Positions 15,921 through 24,283 of a stretch of DNA of 48,000 nucleotides are shown here, in pieces. The DNA lies in contig CAZGDB010000011.1 of the NCBI GenBank assembly GCA_964524705.1, forward strand, positions 1 through 48,000, written 5' to 3'. Below the pieces are notes generated by a model, which was given only the letters and a program-made list of their open reading frames with translations, did no database searches and was not told the DNA's origin. Source of the DNA: CAZGDB01 sp964524705. Lineage in GTDB: Bacteria; Pseudomonadota; Gammaproteobacteria; Berkiellales; Berkiellaceae. A program made the position numbers and the translations under genes. The stretch's first letter is position 1, and each line of letters begins with the position of its first letter.

Positions 15921-17264
15921 ATGTCCACTATGGTGTTTCCTGAGCGAGAATCCAAGTTCCTAGAATTTAAGTCGAAGGTACCTGATTTTACGGTATTAAT
16001 TAAAACCTGCATCGCTTTTGCCAATGCTGCAGGGGGGCGTATTATTATTGGAGTGGAGGATGCTACTCGAGAGATTATAGGTGTCTCAGAAAAAGATCGC
16101 CTGCGCTTGCATGAGGATTTTCCTAATAGTTTGTATGACTCTGTTTCTCCTAATCTTGTGCCACAAGTGTACGAACAAAATTTTGGCGCGCAAACCGTTA
16201 CTATCATTGAAATCCCAATGAGCCCGCGTAAACCTTATTTTTTAAAAACAGCCGGGGTTGCCAATGGTACTTATGTACGTGTTGGCTCTAGCACTAGAAA
16301 AGCTAATCAAGAATATATCGAAGATTTAGTAAGAGAAGCACAACGTATTACCTTTGACGAAGAGGTCGTTCATCAGTCTAGTGAGATCTTGTCTTCAGAC
16401 TTACTTAAAAGTTTTTATGGGAGCACAGTTACAGATAAAAGGCTGTTAGCTGATAAAATATTGATGCATAAAGTAGCCACTAAAGAGCTATTAGCGCCTA
16501 CAATAGCGGGGGTGCTGATGTTTGCAGAAGCACCACATCTGTATATTCCAGAAGCTTTAATTCGGTGCACCCGTTTTAGAGGGAGAGAAGGGCGTGATAT
16601 TATTCGTACAGAAGAAATTACGGGCACCATAGAACAGCAATTTGCAACGGCAATGAAGGTATTAGAATCCTGGTTGGCGATGGATTATGCATTACAGGGG
16701 GCTAAATTGAAGGGCCGCTTGCCAGTGCCAGAAGCAGCCTTACGCGAAGCAATTTTGAATGCATTGGTACACAGAAAATATACGATTCCAGGGGCAGTTA
16801 AGATTGCGATTTATGATCATCGTGTGGAATTCTTTAGCCCAGGGTGCTTTCCAGGATTGGTAGATCTGAACCATTTAGGGGATGGAATCACCTATCTTCG
16901 TAATCCGGTGTTAGTAAAATTAGCGCGACATATGAAGCTCATAGAAAGCTTGGGAACAGGCATTCGACTCATTTTTGATAGTTGTTATAAAGCAGGGATC
17001 ACCCCGCCTGTTTATCATGATGAAGGGGACTTTGTTAAAGTAATCTTTTATTTTAGGCCCAATCTTGAGCAAAAGTCTGAAAAAGATGCGCTGTTAGCGC
17101 TGATGCAATCGGTCACGCAAATCACCGCAGGTGAGGTGGCTGCTTATTTAGGGGTATCTCGGAATACCGCTATTAGAAAGTTGAATGCGTTGGTGCAAAC
17201 ACAGCATATTATTAAAGTGGGGCAGGGGCCTGGCGTTGTCTATAAAGTGGCATTACGCCCTTAG
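15921..17264 (+). CDS. AlbA_2 / HATPase_c_4-type DNA-binding protein, probable transcriptional regulator
   Basis: A 447-residue protein. Residues about 5-130 form the AlbA_2 (Schlafen-like) domain: ESKFLEFKSK, then IAFANAAGGRIIIGVEDATR and later GTYVRVGSSTRKAN. Residues about 210-375 resemble the HATPase_c_4 region (PEAALREAILNALVHRKYTI, HRVEFFSPGCFPG, LIESLGTGIRLIFD). The C-terminal 70 residues are a winged helix (TAGEVAAYLGVSRNTAIRKL). Proteins of this architecture are often annotated as RecG-like or transcriptional regulators; the role of most is untested. The nine-fold repeat just upstream suggests self-regulation, which is inference. It lies in the ispB-rplU accessory block and seems to be transcribed alone. 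Confidence 0.87.
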   Translation: MSTMVFPERESKFLEFKSKVPDFTVLIKTCIAFANAAGGRIIIGVEDATREIIGVSEKDRLRLHEDFPNSLYDSVSPNLVPQVYEQNFGAQTVTIIEIPMSPRKPYFLKTAGVANGTYVRVGSSTRKANQEYIEDLVREAQRITFDEEVVHQSSEILSSDLLKSFYGSTVTDKRLLADKILMHKVATKELLAPTIAGVLMFAEAPHLYIPEALIRCTRFRGREGRDIIRTEEITGTIEQQFATAMKVLESWLAMDYALQGAKLKGRLPVPEAALREAILNALVHRKYTIPGAVKIAIYDHRVEFFSPGCFPGLVDLNHLGDGITYLRNPVLVKLARHMKLIESLGTGIRLIFDSCYKAGITPPVYHDEGDFVKVIFYFRPNLEQKSEKDALLALMQSVTQITAGEVAAYLGVSRNTAIRKLNALVQTQHIIKVGQGPGVVYKVALRP

Positions 17265-17390
17265 ATTTGTCAGTTCACTGTCTTGTGGTTGAGTGGCAAG
17301 TATGTTTTCATTAGCGAGTCGGAGAAATAACAATATTATGTGTAACTGCTGCTGTTGAGACAGAAGATAATTAAGTAATGGGGAAGTATT

Positions 17391-17501
17391 ATGACGCGTA
17401 ATCAAAAAATCGCTTTAGGAGTATTGATAGCTATAGGCCCCGAATTGTTATTAGTATCCTCGTTGCTGTGTGTAAAGCTGTGGAGTTATTTTTTCAGCTA
17501 G
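17391..17501 (+). CDS. 36-residue single-pass membrane peptide
   Basis: ATG at 17391 is preceded by GGGGAAG at good spacing. The product reads MTRNQKIALGVLIAIGPELL, then LVSSLLCVKLWSYFFS, i.e. a short basic start followed by one hydrophobic helix. Such peptides can be regulators of membrane complexes or type I-like toxins. Its stop codon lies inside a 9-bp hairpin (17499-17523). No homologue is recognised. The strong ribosome site and composition argue that it is real. Confidence 0.45.
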   Translation: MTRNQKIALGVLIAIGPELLLVSSLLCVKLWSYFFS

Positions 17502-17523
17502 AGGATAGTTTTTTTATCCTCTA
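17499..17523 (+). other. Hairpin overlapping the stop codon of the 36-residue peptide gene
   Basis: TAGAGGATA (17499-17507) pairs perfectly with TATCCTCTA (17515-17523), with the loop itself made of G and T. There is no T run after the stem, so it is not a standard terminator. It could stabilise the mRNA or pair with an antisense RNA. Confidence 0.5.
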
Positions 17524-17563
17524 CAGTAATTTACTTGGCTTATTTTTGTTATGCAAGGCACGG

Positions 17564-17593
17564 TTGACAATATCCCTGCATTCCTGGTACTCT
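17564..17593 (+). promoter_or_regulatory. Promoter of the rplU-rpmA operon
   Basis: TTGACA (17564-17569) is followed after 18 bases by TACTCT (17588-17593), which is preceded by TGG as in extended -10 promoters. The mRNA would carry a leader of roughly 160 bases before rplU. I see no clear known riboswitch or ribosomal-protein leader fold in it. Confidence 0.6.
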
Positions 17594-17762
17594 GCGATTG
17601 CGTTTTTGTGTGCCTCCCCACTGAGTAGAAAACCGTGCTAAGGGACGCAAATACCTGAAATTTTGGGTTTTTTCGATATAAATCTTAGAAGCCTAACATA
17701 TATTTAAAGATATTTGATTGGATAGCTTTGTAATTTAACTATCTGGTTTTTCTGGAGTAGTC

Positions 17763-18080
17763 ATGGACTCATATGCGATTATTGTTACCGGCGGAAAACA
17801 AGAAAAAGTTGCCGTAGGTCGGACCGTGCGTGTTGAAACTTTATCCCAAGGCGTTGTGGGCGAACAGACCACCTTTGATAAAGTATTAATGGTAGCAGAT
17901 AAAGGTCAAGTGAAAGTAGGCCAGCCTTATGTTCAAGGCGCTACAGTTGTGGGCACCATCGTAGAAGAAGGGCGTGCAAAGAAAATCACTATTATTAAAT
18001 TGAAGCGTCGTAAAGGTTATCGTCGTAAGCAAGGGCATAGACAAAACTTTATGCTCGTGCGTATTGATGCGATTGCATAA
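17763..18080 (+). CDS. rplU: 50S ribosomal protein L21
   Basis: A 105-residue protein with the L21 signature from the start (SYAIIVTGGKQEKVAVGRTV) to the basic rRNA-binding end (KIKRRKGYRRKQGHRQ-like: KLKRRKGYRRKQGHRQNFML, then VRIDAI). The ATG has a GGAG site upstream. It is followed 16 bases later by rpmA, the standard order. In many gammaproteobacteria ispB lies directly upstream on the other strand; here that linkage is broken by 4.4 kb of accessory DNA. Confidence 0.97.
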   Translation: MDSYAIIVTGGKQEKVAVGRTVRVETLSQGVVGEQTTFDKVLMVADKGQVKVGQPYVQGATVVGTIVEEGRAKKITIIKLKRRKGYRRKQGHRQNFMLVRIDAIA

Positions 18081-18096
18081 GTAAAGGAGCACAGCC

Positions 18097-18384
18097 GTGG
18101 CAACAAAAAAAGCCGGGGGTAGTACTAAAAATGGTAGAACCTCCAATCCCCAGTACCTAGGTGTCAAACGCTTTGGCGGACAATGGGTAAAAGCGGGGAA
18201 TATTCTCGTTCGTCAACGTGGTACGCATTTCCATGCAGGCTACTTTGTCGGTATGGGTAAAGATAATACCTTGTTTGCAAAGGTGTCTGGTTTTGTGCGC
18301 TTTGTTGAAGGCGGACCTAACAATCGTCGTTCTGTGACGATTGAACCAGCTGATGCGCCTGGTGAATCTGAAGCCGCAGCTTAA
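18097..18384 (+). CDS. rpmA: 50S ribosomal protein L27
   Basis: A 95-residue protein starting at GTG 18097. ATKKAGGSTKNGRTSNPQYL and GVKRFGGQWVKAGNILVRQR, then GTHFHAG, are diagnostic. The N-terminal tail that reaches the peptidyl-transferase centre is directly encoded, with no leader of the Firmicute type. The C-terminal extension (EPADAPGESEAAA) is slightly long and acidic. It is co-transcribed with rplU and ends before a strong hairpin. Confidence 0.97.
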   Translation: MATKKAGGSTKNGRTSNPQYLGVKRFGGQWVKAGNILVRQRGTHFHAGYFVGMGKDNTLFAKVSGFVRFVEGGPNNRRSVTIEPADAPGESEAAA

Positions 18385-18407
18385 TTTTATATTTTTTTAT
18401 AAAAATA

Positions 18408-18439
18408 CTAAAAAGGGGGTTATCCCCCTTTTTAGTTTC
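18408..18439 (+). terminator. Terminator or attenuator between rpmA and obgE
   Basis: CTAAAAAGGGGG (18408-18419) and CCCCCTTTTTAG (18424-18435) form a perfect 12-bp stem with a TTAT loop. The T run is within the stem. It separates the ribosomal genes from obgE, lowering obgE expression if read-through is partial. Confidence 0.85.
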
Positions 18440-18470
18440 ATAACAATAATTTAGATCAGGATTGTCCACT

Positions 18471-19544
18471 ATGAAGTTTATAGATGAAGCAACCGTACTT
18501 GTGATTGCGGGTAATGGTGGGCGTGGCTGCGCGGGTTTTAGACGTGAAAAATATATCCCTTTCGGTGGCCCTAACGGGGGTGATGGTGGGGATGGTGGTA
18601 GCGTATTTTTACAGGCGAGCTCTGGTTTAAATACATTAATTGATTTTCGTTATATTCGTTGTGTAGAAGCCAAAAATGGTGGACCTGGTCGTACGCAAGA
18701 AATGACCGGCGCTAAAGGGGATGATGTCTGGGTTAAAGTCCCTGTTGGTACTTTAGTCTATGATGCTGAAACCAATGAGAAGCTTGCAGATCTGACTACC
18801 CATGGTCAAGTCATTGAAATTGCCAAGGGGGGACGTGCTGGTTTAGGGAATGTTCATTTTAAAACCAGCACCAACCGTGCACCTCGTAAATATACTTTAG
18901 GAACTGAAGGAGAGCGCCGTCAACTGCGTTTAGAGTTGAGTGTCTTGGCAAACGTGGGTTTAATTGGATTACCCAATGCTGGTAAATCAACGCTGATCCG
19001 AAACGTATCTAATGCACAACCTAAGGTCGCAGATTATCCCTTCACGACCCTCAGGCCTGTCTTAGGAGTGGTTACCACTGCTGAACAACCTCCATTTGTA
19101 TGGGCAGATATTCCGGGGATTATTGAAGGGGCCTCCCAAGGGCTAGGTTTAGGACTGAAATTTTTAAAACATGTCATGCGTACCCAGCTATTGCTACACG
19201 TAGTAGAAGTTGCACCAATGGAGTCCGATGTACTTACTAACTTAGAAGTCTTGGAAACCGAGCTTCAAAGTTATGACCCTCAGTTAATGGAAAAACCCCG
19301 TTGGATCGTGCTGAGTAAAACAGATTGTTTGCCCGAAGAAGAACTCGCTGAATGTGTTGAGATGGTACAAGCACGTTATCCTGATGCGCGCATCTTTCCC
19401 ATCTGCGCCTTACAACGTAAAGGTACTGAGGAATTAACCATTGAAGTCGCACGCTTTTTAGAAACCTATCAAGCACCTACTGCTGAAGCAGCGGTAGAAG
19501 CACCAGTGATGCCAGATAATGCGTTTTGGATTGATGAGGATTAA
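18471..19544 (+). CDS. obgE: Obg-family GTPase
   Basis: A 357-residue protein. The ATG at 18471 (MKFIDEATVL) is chosen over an in-frame TTG at 18462, matching the usual Obg start. Residues 1-158 are the glycine-rich Obg fold (FGGPNGGDGGDGGS). The G domain follows, with GLPNAGKS (166-173), DIPGIIEGAS and LSKTD in place of NKxD. The C-terminal tail is short and acidic. ObgE binds the 50S subunit and links GTP level to ribosome maturation, replication and stress. It follows rplU-rpmA as in most gammaproteobacteria. Confidence 0.97.
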   Translation: MKFIDEATVLVIAGNGGRGCAGFRREKYIPFGGPNGGDGGDGGSVFLQASSGLNTLIDFRYIRCVEAKNGGPGRTQEMTGAKGDDVWVKVPVGTLVYDAETNEKLADLTTHGQVIEIAKGGRAGLGNVHFKTSTNRAPRKYTLGTEGERRQLRLELSVLANVGLIGLPNAGKSTLIRNVSNAQPKVADYPFTTLRPVLGVVTTAEQPPFVWADIPGIIEGASQGLGLGLKFLKHVMRTQLLLHVVEVAPMESDVLTNLEVLETELQSYDPQLMEKPRWIVLSKTDCLPEEELAECVEMVQARYPDARIFPICALQRKGTEELTIEVARFLETYQAPTAEAAVEAPVMPDNAFWIDED

Positions 19545-19570
19545 TCGGAAAAACAAAACTCAGGACAGAA

Positions 19571-19594
19571 AAAAAGCAGCTTAAGCTGCTTTTT
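19571..19594. terminator. Bidirectional terminator between obgE and rpsT
   Basis: AAAAAGCAGC (19571-19580), TTAA loop, GCTGCTTTTT (19585-19594). The loop holds the rpsT stop codon. It has A and T runs on both sides, so it can end both converging genes. Confidence 0.85.
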
Positions 19595-19862
19595 CTCCTA
19601 AGACTAAAGCTTTCAAGCGCGCGTTTAAACGGCTCTTATGACGGGCAGCCTTGTTTTTATGAATCATATTCTTACCCGCTAACTTATCTAGCAGAGAAAC
19701 CGTACCAGGATAGGCTGCGGTTGCTTCTGTAGCATTACCTGCTTCAATTAGCTTAATTAAGCCTTTTACTGCAGTCATTGCGCGAGAGAGCTGCCATTTG
19801 TTATTAAGCTGACGTTTGTCTGCTTGACGTGCACGCTTTGTGGCTTGTTTACTATTGGCCAA
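19581..19862 (-). CDS. rpsT: 30S ribosomal protein S20
   Basis: A 93-residue basic protein (ANSKQATKRARQADKRQLNN ..., MIHKNKAARHKSRLNARLK) that binds 16S rRNA early in 30S assembly. The start codon is TTG at 19862, with AGGAG about 8 bases upstream; enterobacterial rpsT also starts with UUG, which is tied to its feedback control. The gene converges on obgE and shares its terminator. Confidence 0.96.
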   Translation of the reverse strand: MANSKQATKRARQADKRQLNNKWQLSRAMTAVKGLIKLIEAGNATEATAAYPGTVSLLDKLAGKNMIHKNKAARHKSRLNARLKALVLGEKAA

Positions 19863-20056
19863 GGAAAGTTCTCCTAAAAAAGTTGAGTCCGTAGACTTAG
19901 TGTCTAAGGAGAGGAATGATGCCTATTTTTATAAAGATTGTCAATTTTTGAGCGGGTTTAATAAAGGTTAGTTATGTTACTTTTTTATCAGAGAATGTGT
20001 GGTTTATAGGCAATTATGGCATAATGCCCCTCTTTTGATGGCAATAAGGATAATAT

Positions 20057-22822
20057 ATGGTTGAGCAGGATTATAAAGCGACACTACAGCTGCCTAAAAC
20101 CGGATTTGCAATGAAAGCCAACTTGGCCCAAAGAGAGCCACAAATGCTGGCGGAATGGCAAACCCAAGGGTTGTATCAAAAAATACGTACTGCACGTCGC
20201 GGCCAACCTGTGTTTATTTTAAATGATGGCCCTCCTTATGCCAATGGCCCTATTCATATGGGTCATGCCTTAAACAGAATTTTAAAAGATATCGTGATTA
20301 AATCGCGCACGATGAGCGGTTTTGATGCACCCTGTATTCCAGGGTGGGATTGTCATGGCTTACCCATTGAACTACAAGTAGAAAAAAAGTTTGGGAAAGT
20401 AAACACTAAACTCGATGCCAAAGCTTTCAGAGAAGAATGCCGTAAATATGCCAGAAGCCAAATTGAGCTTCAAAAAGTGGCGCTGCAACGTTTAGGGATC
20501 ACAGTCGATTGGGATAACCCCTATATCACCATGGCACCGACCTTTGAAGCCGAAGTGATCCGCGCATTGGCGGGGGTTTGTAAAGCAGGCCATTTAGTCC
20601 GTGGTGAAAAACCTGTCTACTGGTGTGTAGCTTGTGGTTCTGCCTTAGCAGAAGCAGAAGTGGAATACCAACCTAAAACGTCACCAGCCATTACCGTACG
20701 CTTTGGTGTTAAAGACACGAGTGTGTTGGCTAAAATATTTGAATTAAGTGCTGTACCTGCATTACCTTGTGCAACTTTGATCTGGACTACCACCCCTTGG
20801 ACTTTGCCTGCTAATGAAGGTTGTGCATTTGCAGCTAAGGCACAATATGCATTAGTGCAGCACGAACAAGAATTGTTAATTATTGCAGAAGAACTCTGTG
20901 CCAGTGTTTTTGGGGACAAACCCTATACAGTGATAGCGCGTGCTTTAGGGCAGGCTTTAGAACATGTGGTCTTTGAGCATCCTTTTTTAGAACGTACATC
21001 TTTAGGTATCGTGGGAGATCACGTAACTTTAGATACAGGCACCGGAATAGTACATACCGCGCCTGCACACGGACCAGATGATTTTGTCGTAGGACAAAAG
21101 TATGGATTGCCTGTTGCAAACCCCGTAGGCCCACATGGTAAATTTATCCCTGGTACTGCCTTTGTAGAAGGTTTAAGCGTTGAGCAAGCTAACCCAGTCG
21201 TGATTGAATTATTAAAAGAACGTGGCAAACTCTTTGCGAATGTAAACTTAGAACATAGCTATCCTTGCTGCTGGCGTCATAAAACCCCCTTAATTTTTAG
21301 GGCAACGCCACAATGGTTTATTCATTTAAATCCAGAATTAAAAGCCAAAACTTTAGAGGCCATTGACCAAGTGACCTGGTTACCTGCCTGGGGTAAGGCG
21401 CGCATGCGTTTAATGGTGCAAGGGAGCCCAGATTGGTGTATTTCTAGACAACGGGCTTGGGGTGTACCTATTGCAGTGTTGATTCATAAAGATACGCAAC
21501 AACTCCATCCTCGTACGGCTGAGTTGCTCTTAAAAGTTGCTGAACAAGTTGAAACCCGTGGCGTAGAAGCTTGGTATGATTGTGATCCTGCTGAACTTAT
21601 TGGTGCAGAAGCTAAAGATTACGATAAAGTATTAGATGTCGTTGATGTCTGGTTTGAGTCTGGTATCGTGCATGCTGCAGTCTTAGATAAGTTCCCCGGA
21701 CAACAATATCCAGCAGATGTGTATTTAGAAGGGAGCGATCAATATCGTGGTTGGTTCCAGTCCTCTTTAATGACCTCTATGATCTTAAAAGGATGCCCTC
21801 CTTATAAGACCGTTATTACACATGGTTATATCGTGGATGAACAAGGGCGTAAAATGTCTAAGTCCTTGGGTAATGGCATAGAGCCTGAACAAGTGATTAA
21901 AACCTTAGGTGCAGATGTACTGCGTTTATGGACAGCCTCCGTTGATTATAAAGGGGAGACAGCGGTTTCAGATCAGATTTTAGTGCGTACCACTGAAGCC
22001 TATCGTCGTATTCGTAATACCGCTAGATTTTTGTTGGCGAACTTGCATGATTTCGAACCAGAAATGGCTTGCGCACCAGATGAAATGGCAGCTGTAGATC
22101 GCTGGATGATCGAACAAGCAAAACTCAGACAAACAGAGATTGTACAAGCCTATGAACAGTATCAGTTTCATCAGGTCTACCATAAGGTCTTGAACTTTTG
22201 TATCAATGAACTGGGTGCATTTTATTTAGATATCATTAAAGATAGACAATACACCGGCTATCCAAGCTCACAAGCCCGTCGTTCTACTCAAACGGCGTTG
22301 TATATCGTTTTACAAGCTATGGTACGTTGGTTAGCACCAGTCTTAAGTTTTACCGCTGATGAAATCTGGAAAGAAATTCCAGGAGATAAAAGCCAGAGTG
22401 TCTTTTTAGAAACATGGTTTGAAGGCTGGCCAGTATTTAAAAAAGCTGCCGAAATTAGCGATGCAGATTGGGAACAGTTATTAGTGGTACGCTTAGAAGT
22501 GAACAAAGCCTTAGAAGCTGCCCGTAATGCAGGGATTATTGGTGCAGGCTTAGAAGCGTGTATAGAAGTTGGCGGACCAGAATCTGTGTTGGCAACTTTA
22601 AAACGCTTTGGCGCTGAATTACATTTTGCGTTTATCGTTTCAGAAGTGAGTTTGGTCGTGGCAGACGGGATTCAGGTTGCAGTTGAAAAATCGACGCATC
22701 CTAAATGTGCACGTTGTTGGCATTATACCGATACCGTCGGTGTTAATGTAGAACACCCCACCATCTGTGGGCGTTGTGTGGATAACTTAACAGCCCCTGG
22801 AGAGCTACGTCACTATGTTTAA
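20057..22822 (+). CDS. ileS: Isoleucyl-tRNA synthetase
   Basis: A 921-residue class I synthetase of the bacterial IleS1 length. The HIGH motif is HMGH at 67-70 within PPYANGPIHMGHALN, and KMSKS is at 599-603. A WTTTPWTLPAN editing-domain segment is present near residue 245. The C-terminal zinc site has C884, C887, C904 and C907. It charges tRNA-Ile with isoleucine in the cytoplasm. An extended -10 (TGGCATAAT, ending at 20025) lies upstream. The end overlaps lspA by 8 bases, the usual ileS-lspA-ispH order, and no ribF is seen before it. Confidence 0.97.
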   Translation: MVEQDYKATLQLPKTGFAMKANLAQREPQMLAEWQTQGLYQKIRTARRGQPVFILNDGPPYANGPIHMGHALNRILKDIVIKSRTMSGFDAPCIPGWDCHGLPIELQVEKKFGKVNTKLDAKAFREECRKYARSQIELQKVALQRLGITVDWDNPYITMAPTFEAEVIRALAGVCKAGHLVRGEKPVYWCVACGSALAEAEVEYQPKTSPAITVRFGVKDTSVLAKIFELSAVPALPCATLIWTTTPWTLPANEGCAFAAKAQYALVQHEQELLIIAEELCASVFGDKPYTVIARALGQALEHVVFEHPFLERTSLGIVGDHVTLDTGTGIVHTAPAHGPDDFVVGQKYGLPVANPVGPHGKFIPGTAFVEGLSVEQANPVVIELLKERGKLFANVNLEHSYPCCWRHKTPLIFRATPQWFIHLNPELKAKTLEAIDQVTWLPAWGKARMRLMVQGSPDWCISRQRAWGVPIAVLIHKDTQQLHPRTAELLLKVAEQVETRGVEAWYDCDPAELIGAEAKDYDKVLDVVDVWFESGIVHAAVLDKFPGQQYPADVYLEGSDQYRGWFQSSLMTSMILKGCPPYKTVITHGYIVDEQGRKMSKSLGNGIEPEQVIKTLGADVLRLWTASVDYKGETAVSDQILVRTTEAYRRIRNTARFLLANLHDFEPEMACAPDEMAAVDRWMIEQAKLRQTEIVQAYEQYQFHQVYHKVLNFCINELGAFYLDIIKDRQYTGYPSSQARRSTQTALYIVLQAMVRWLAPVLSFTADEIWKEIPGDKSQSVFLETWFEGWPVFKKAAEISDADWEQLLVVRLEVNKALEAARNAGIIGAGLEACIEVGGPESVLATLKRFGAELHFAFIVSEVSLVVADGIQVAVEKSTHPKCARCWHYTDTVGVNVEHPTICGRCVDNLTAPGELRHYV

Positions 22823-23291
22823 ACCACAACAGTTATGGGTGACAGGCATGACAGCTGCTGTTCTTTCAGATCAGCTGTCTAAATGGTGGGTTTTAAAACA
22901 TCTCTCGCCACATCAACTGTGGGAAATTTTTCCAGGATTCGGATGGTATTTAACTTATAATAGAGGTATTGCCTTTAGTGTTTTTGCAAGTGCAAATGCT
23001 TGGGTACACTATATCTTAATTGCCTTTACCTTTGTCGTCTGTGTGTATTTAGTACATTTATTGTATAACTTGCCAGCCAATCGCGGGGTGCGTGCAGGCT
23101 TAGTCCTCATTATTGGTGGGGCGATGGGTAATTTGATAGATCGTATTTTTCAGGGCCAGGTGATTGATTTTATTTCTGTATATTATGGAGATTGGAGTTT
23201 TCCGATCTTTAATGTCGCTGATATCTGGATTTCATTAGGTGCTGCATTATGGATTTTTTCTTATCCAAAAACTAAAAAGGAAAAGCAATAA
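22815..23291 (+). CDS. lspA: Lipoprotein signal peptidase (signal peptidase II)
   Basis: A 158-residue inner-membrane aspartyl protease with four hydrophobic helices. The catalytic aspartates are D109 (GGAMGNLIDR) and D136 (IFNVADIWIS), in the conserved NxxDR and (V/A)NxAD contexts. YLTYNRGIAFS near residue 45 is the usual first conserved box. It cleaves prolipoproteins before the lipidated cysteine, which includes products encoded here such as Pal and the BamC-like protein. It overlaps ileS by 8 bases. Confidence 0.96.
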   Translation: MFKPQQLWVTGMTAAVLSDQLSKWWVLKHLSPHQLWEIFPGFGWYLTYNRGIAFSVFASANAWVHYILIAFTFVVCVYLVHLLYNLPANRGVRAGLVLIIGGAMGNLIDRIFQGQVIDFISVYYGDWSFPIFNVADIWISLGAALWIFSYPKTKKEKQ

Positions 23292-23293
23292 TC

Positions 23294-24250
23294 ATGGAGC
23301 TCATTTTAGCCAATCCCAGAGGTTTTTGTGCCGGTGTTGATCGCGCCATCGTAATAGTAGAGCGTGCTTTAGAATTATTTGGAGCTCCGATCTACGTTCG
23401 TCATGAAATTGTCCATAATCGCTATATTGTCGAAAACCTCAAAGCGCAAGGTGCAATTTTTGTAAAAGAATTAGATGAAGTCCCAGAAGGCGCACATGTG
23501 ATTTTTAGTGCCCATGGCGTAGCTCCAGAGATTGTGCAGGCAGCGAAAACTAAAGATCTTAAAATTTTTGATGCCACTTGCCCCCTAGTGACCAAAGTAC
23601 ATATGGAAGTGGTGCGTATTAGTCGTCAAGGTGGAAATTGTATCTTGATTGGTCATGCGAAGCATCCTGAAGTTGTAGGCACGATGGGATATTACAGCAA
23701 CCCTAATGGGCGTATGGTTTTGGTAGAAAGCCCAGAAGAAGTGGCAAATTTAGAATTTCCTGAAGATGTCCCTTTACAGTATGTGACACAAACCACCTTA
23801 TCCATTGATGAAACGCAAGAAATTATTACCGCTTTGCAACAGAAGTTTCCGCATTTGAAGGGACCTAAAAATGCAGATCTCTGTTATGCCACTCAAAATC
23901 GCCAAGAAGCTATTAAAGATTTAAGCGGCAAAGTGGATTTGATTTTAGTCGTAGGTTCTAAAAATAGCTCAAACTCTAATCGCTTAGTAGAAGTCGCTAA
24001 AAAGCAGGGAGTGCCTGCTTATTTGGTGGATTCTTATACAGAAGTAAACTTAGCTTGGTGTGCAGGTGTCCAAAAAATTGGGATTAGCTCTGGAGCCTCT
24101 GCACCTGAACTATTGGTCCAAGAATTGGTCAGTTTTTTAAAGACGCAGTTTCCTGGAACCACCGAATCAGCGCTTTATACCGTAGAAGAAACGATGCATT
24201 TTACTTTGCCCAAGGCATTACGTATCGAGTCTAGTACGCTCCCTACCTAA
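23294..24250 (+). CDS. ispH: 4-hydroxy-3-methylbut-2-enyl diphosphate reductase
   Basis: A 318-residue iron-sulfur enzyme, the last step of the MEP isoprenoid pathway, giving IPP and DMAPP. The three cluster ligands are C12 (NPRGFCAGVDRA), C96 (DATCPLVTKVH) and C197 (DLCYATQNRQ). The active-site E in the FxTQTTLS region context and the H41/H74/H124-type histidines are present. It starts 2 bases after lspA. The fkpB gene often found between lspA and ispH is absent. Confidence 0.97.
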   Translation: MELILANPRGFCAGVDRAIVIVERALELFGAPIYVRHEIVHNRYIVENLKAQGAIFVKELDEVPEGAHVIFSAHGVAPEIVQAAKTKDLKIFDATCPLVTKVHMEVVRISRQGGNCILIGHAKHPEVVGTMGYYSNPNGRMVLVESPEEVANLEFPEDVPLQYVTQTTLSIDETQEIITALQQKFPHLKGPKNADLCYATQNRQEAIKDLSGKVDLILVVGSKNSSNSNRLVEVAKKQGVPAYLVDSYTEVNLAWCAGVQKIGISSGASAPELLVQELVSFLKTQFPGTTESALYTVEETMHFTLPKALRIESSTLPT

Positions 24251-24283
24251 ATAGAAAGTTGCATACCTTAGAAAAAGAACACT

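Noticed and set aside
17594..17762. Riboswitch or L21 leader upstream of rplU
   Set aside because: The leader is long enough, but I could not find a convincing set of conserved stems by eye.
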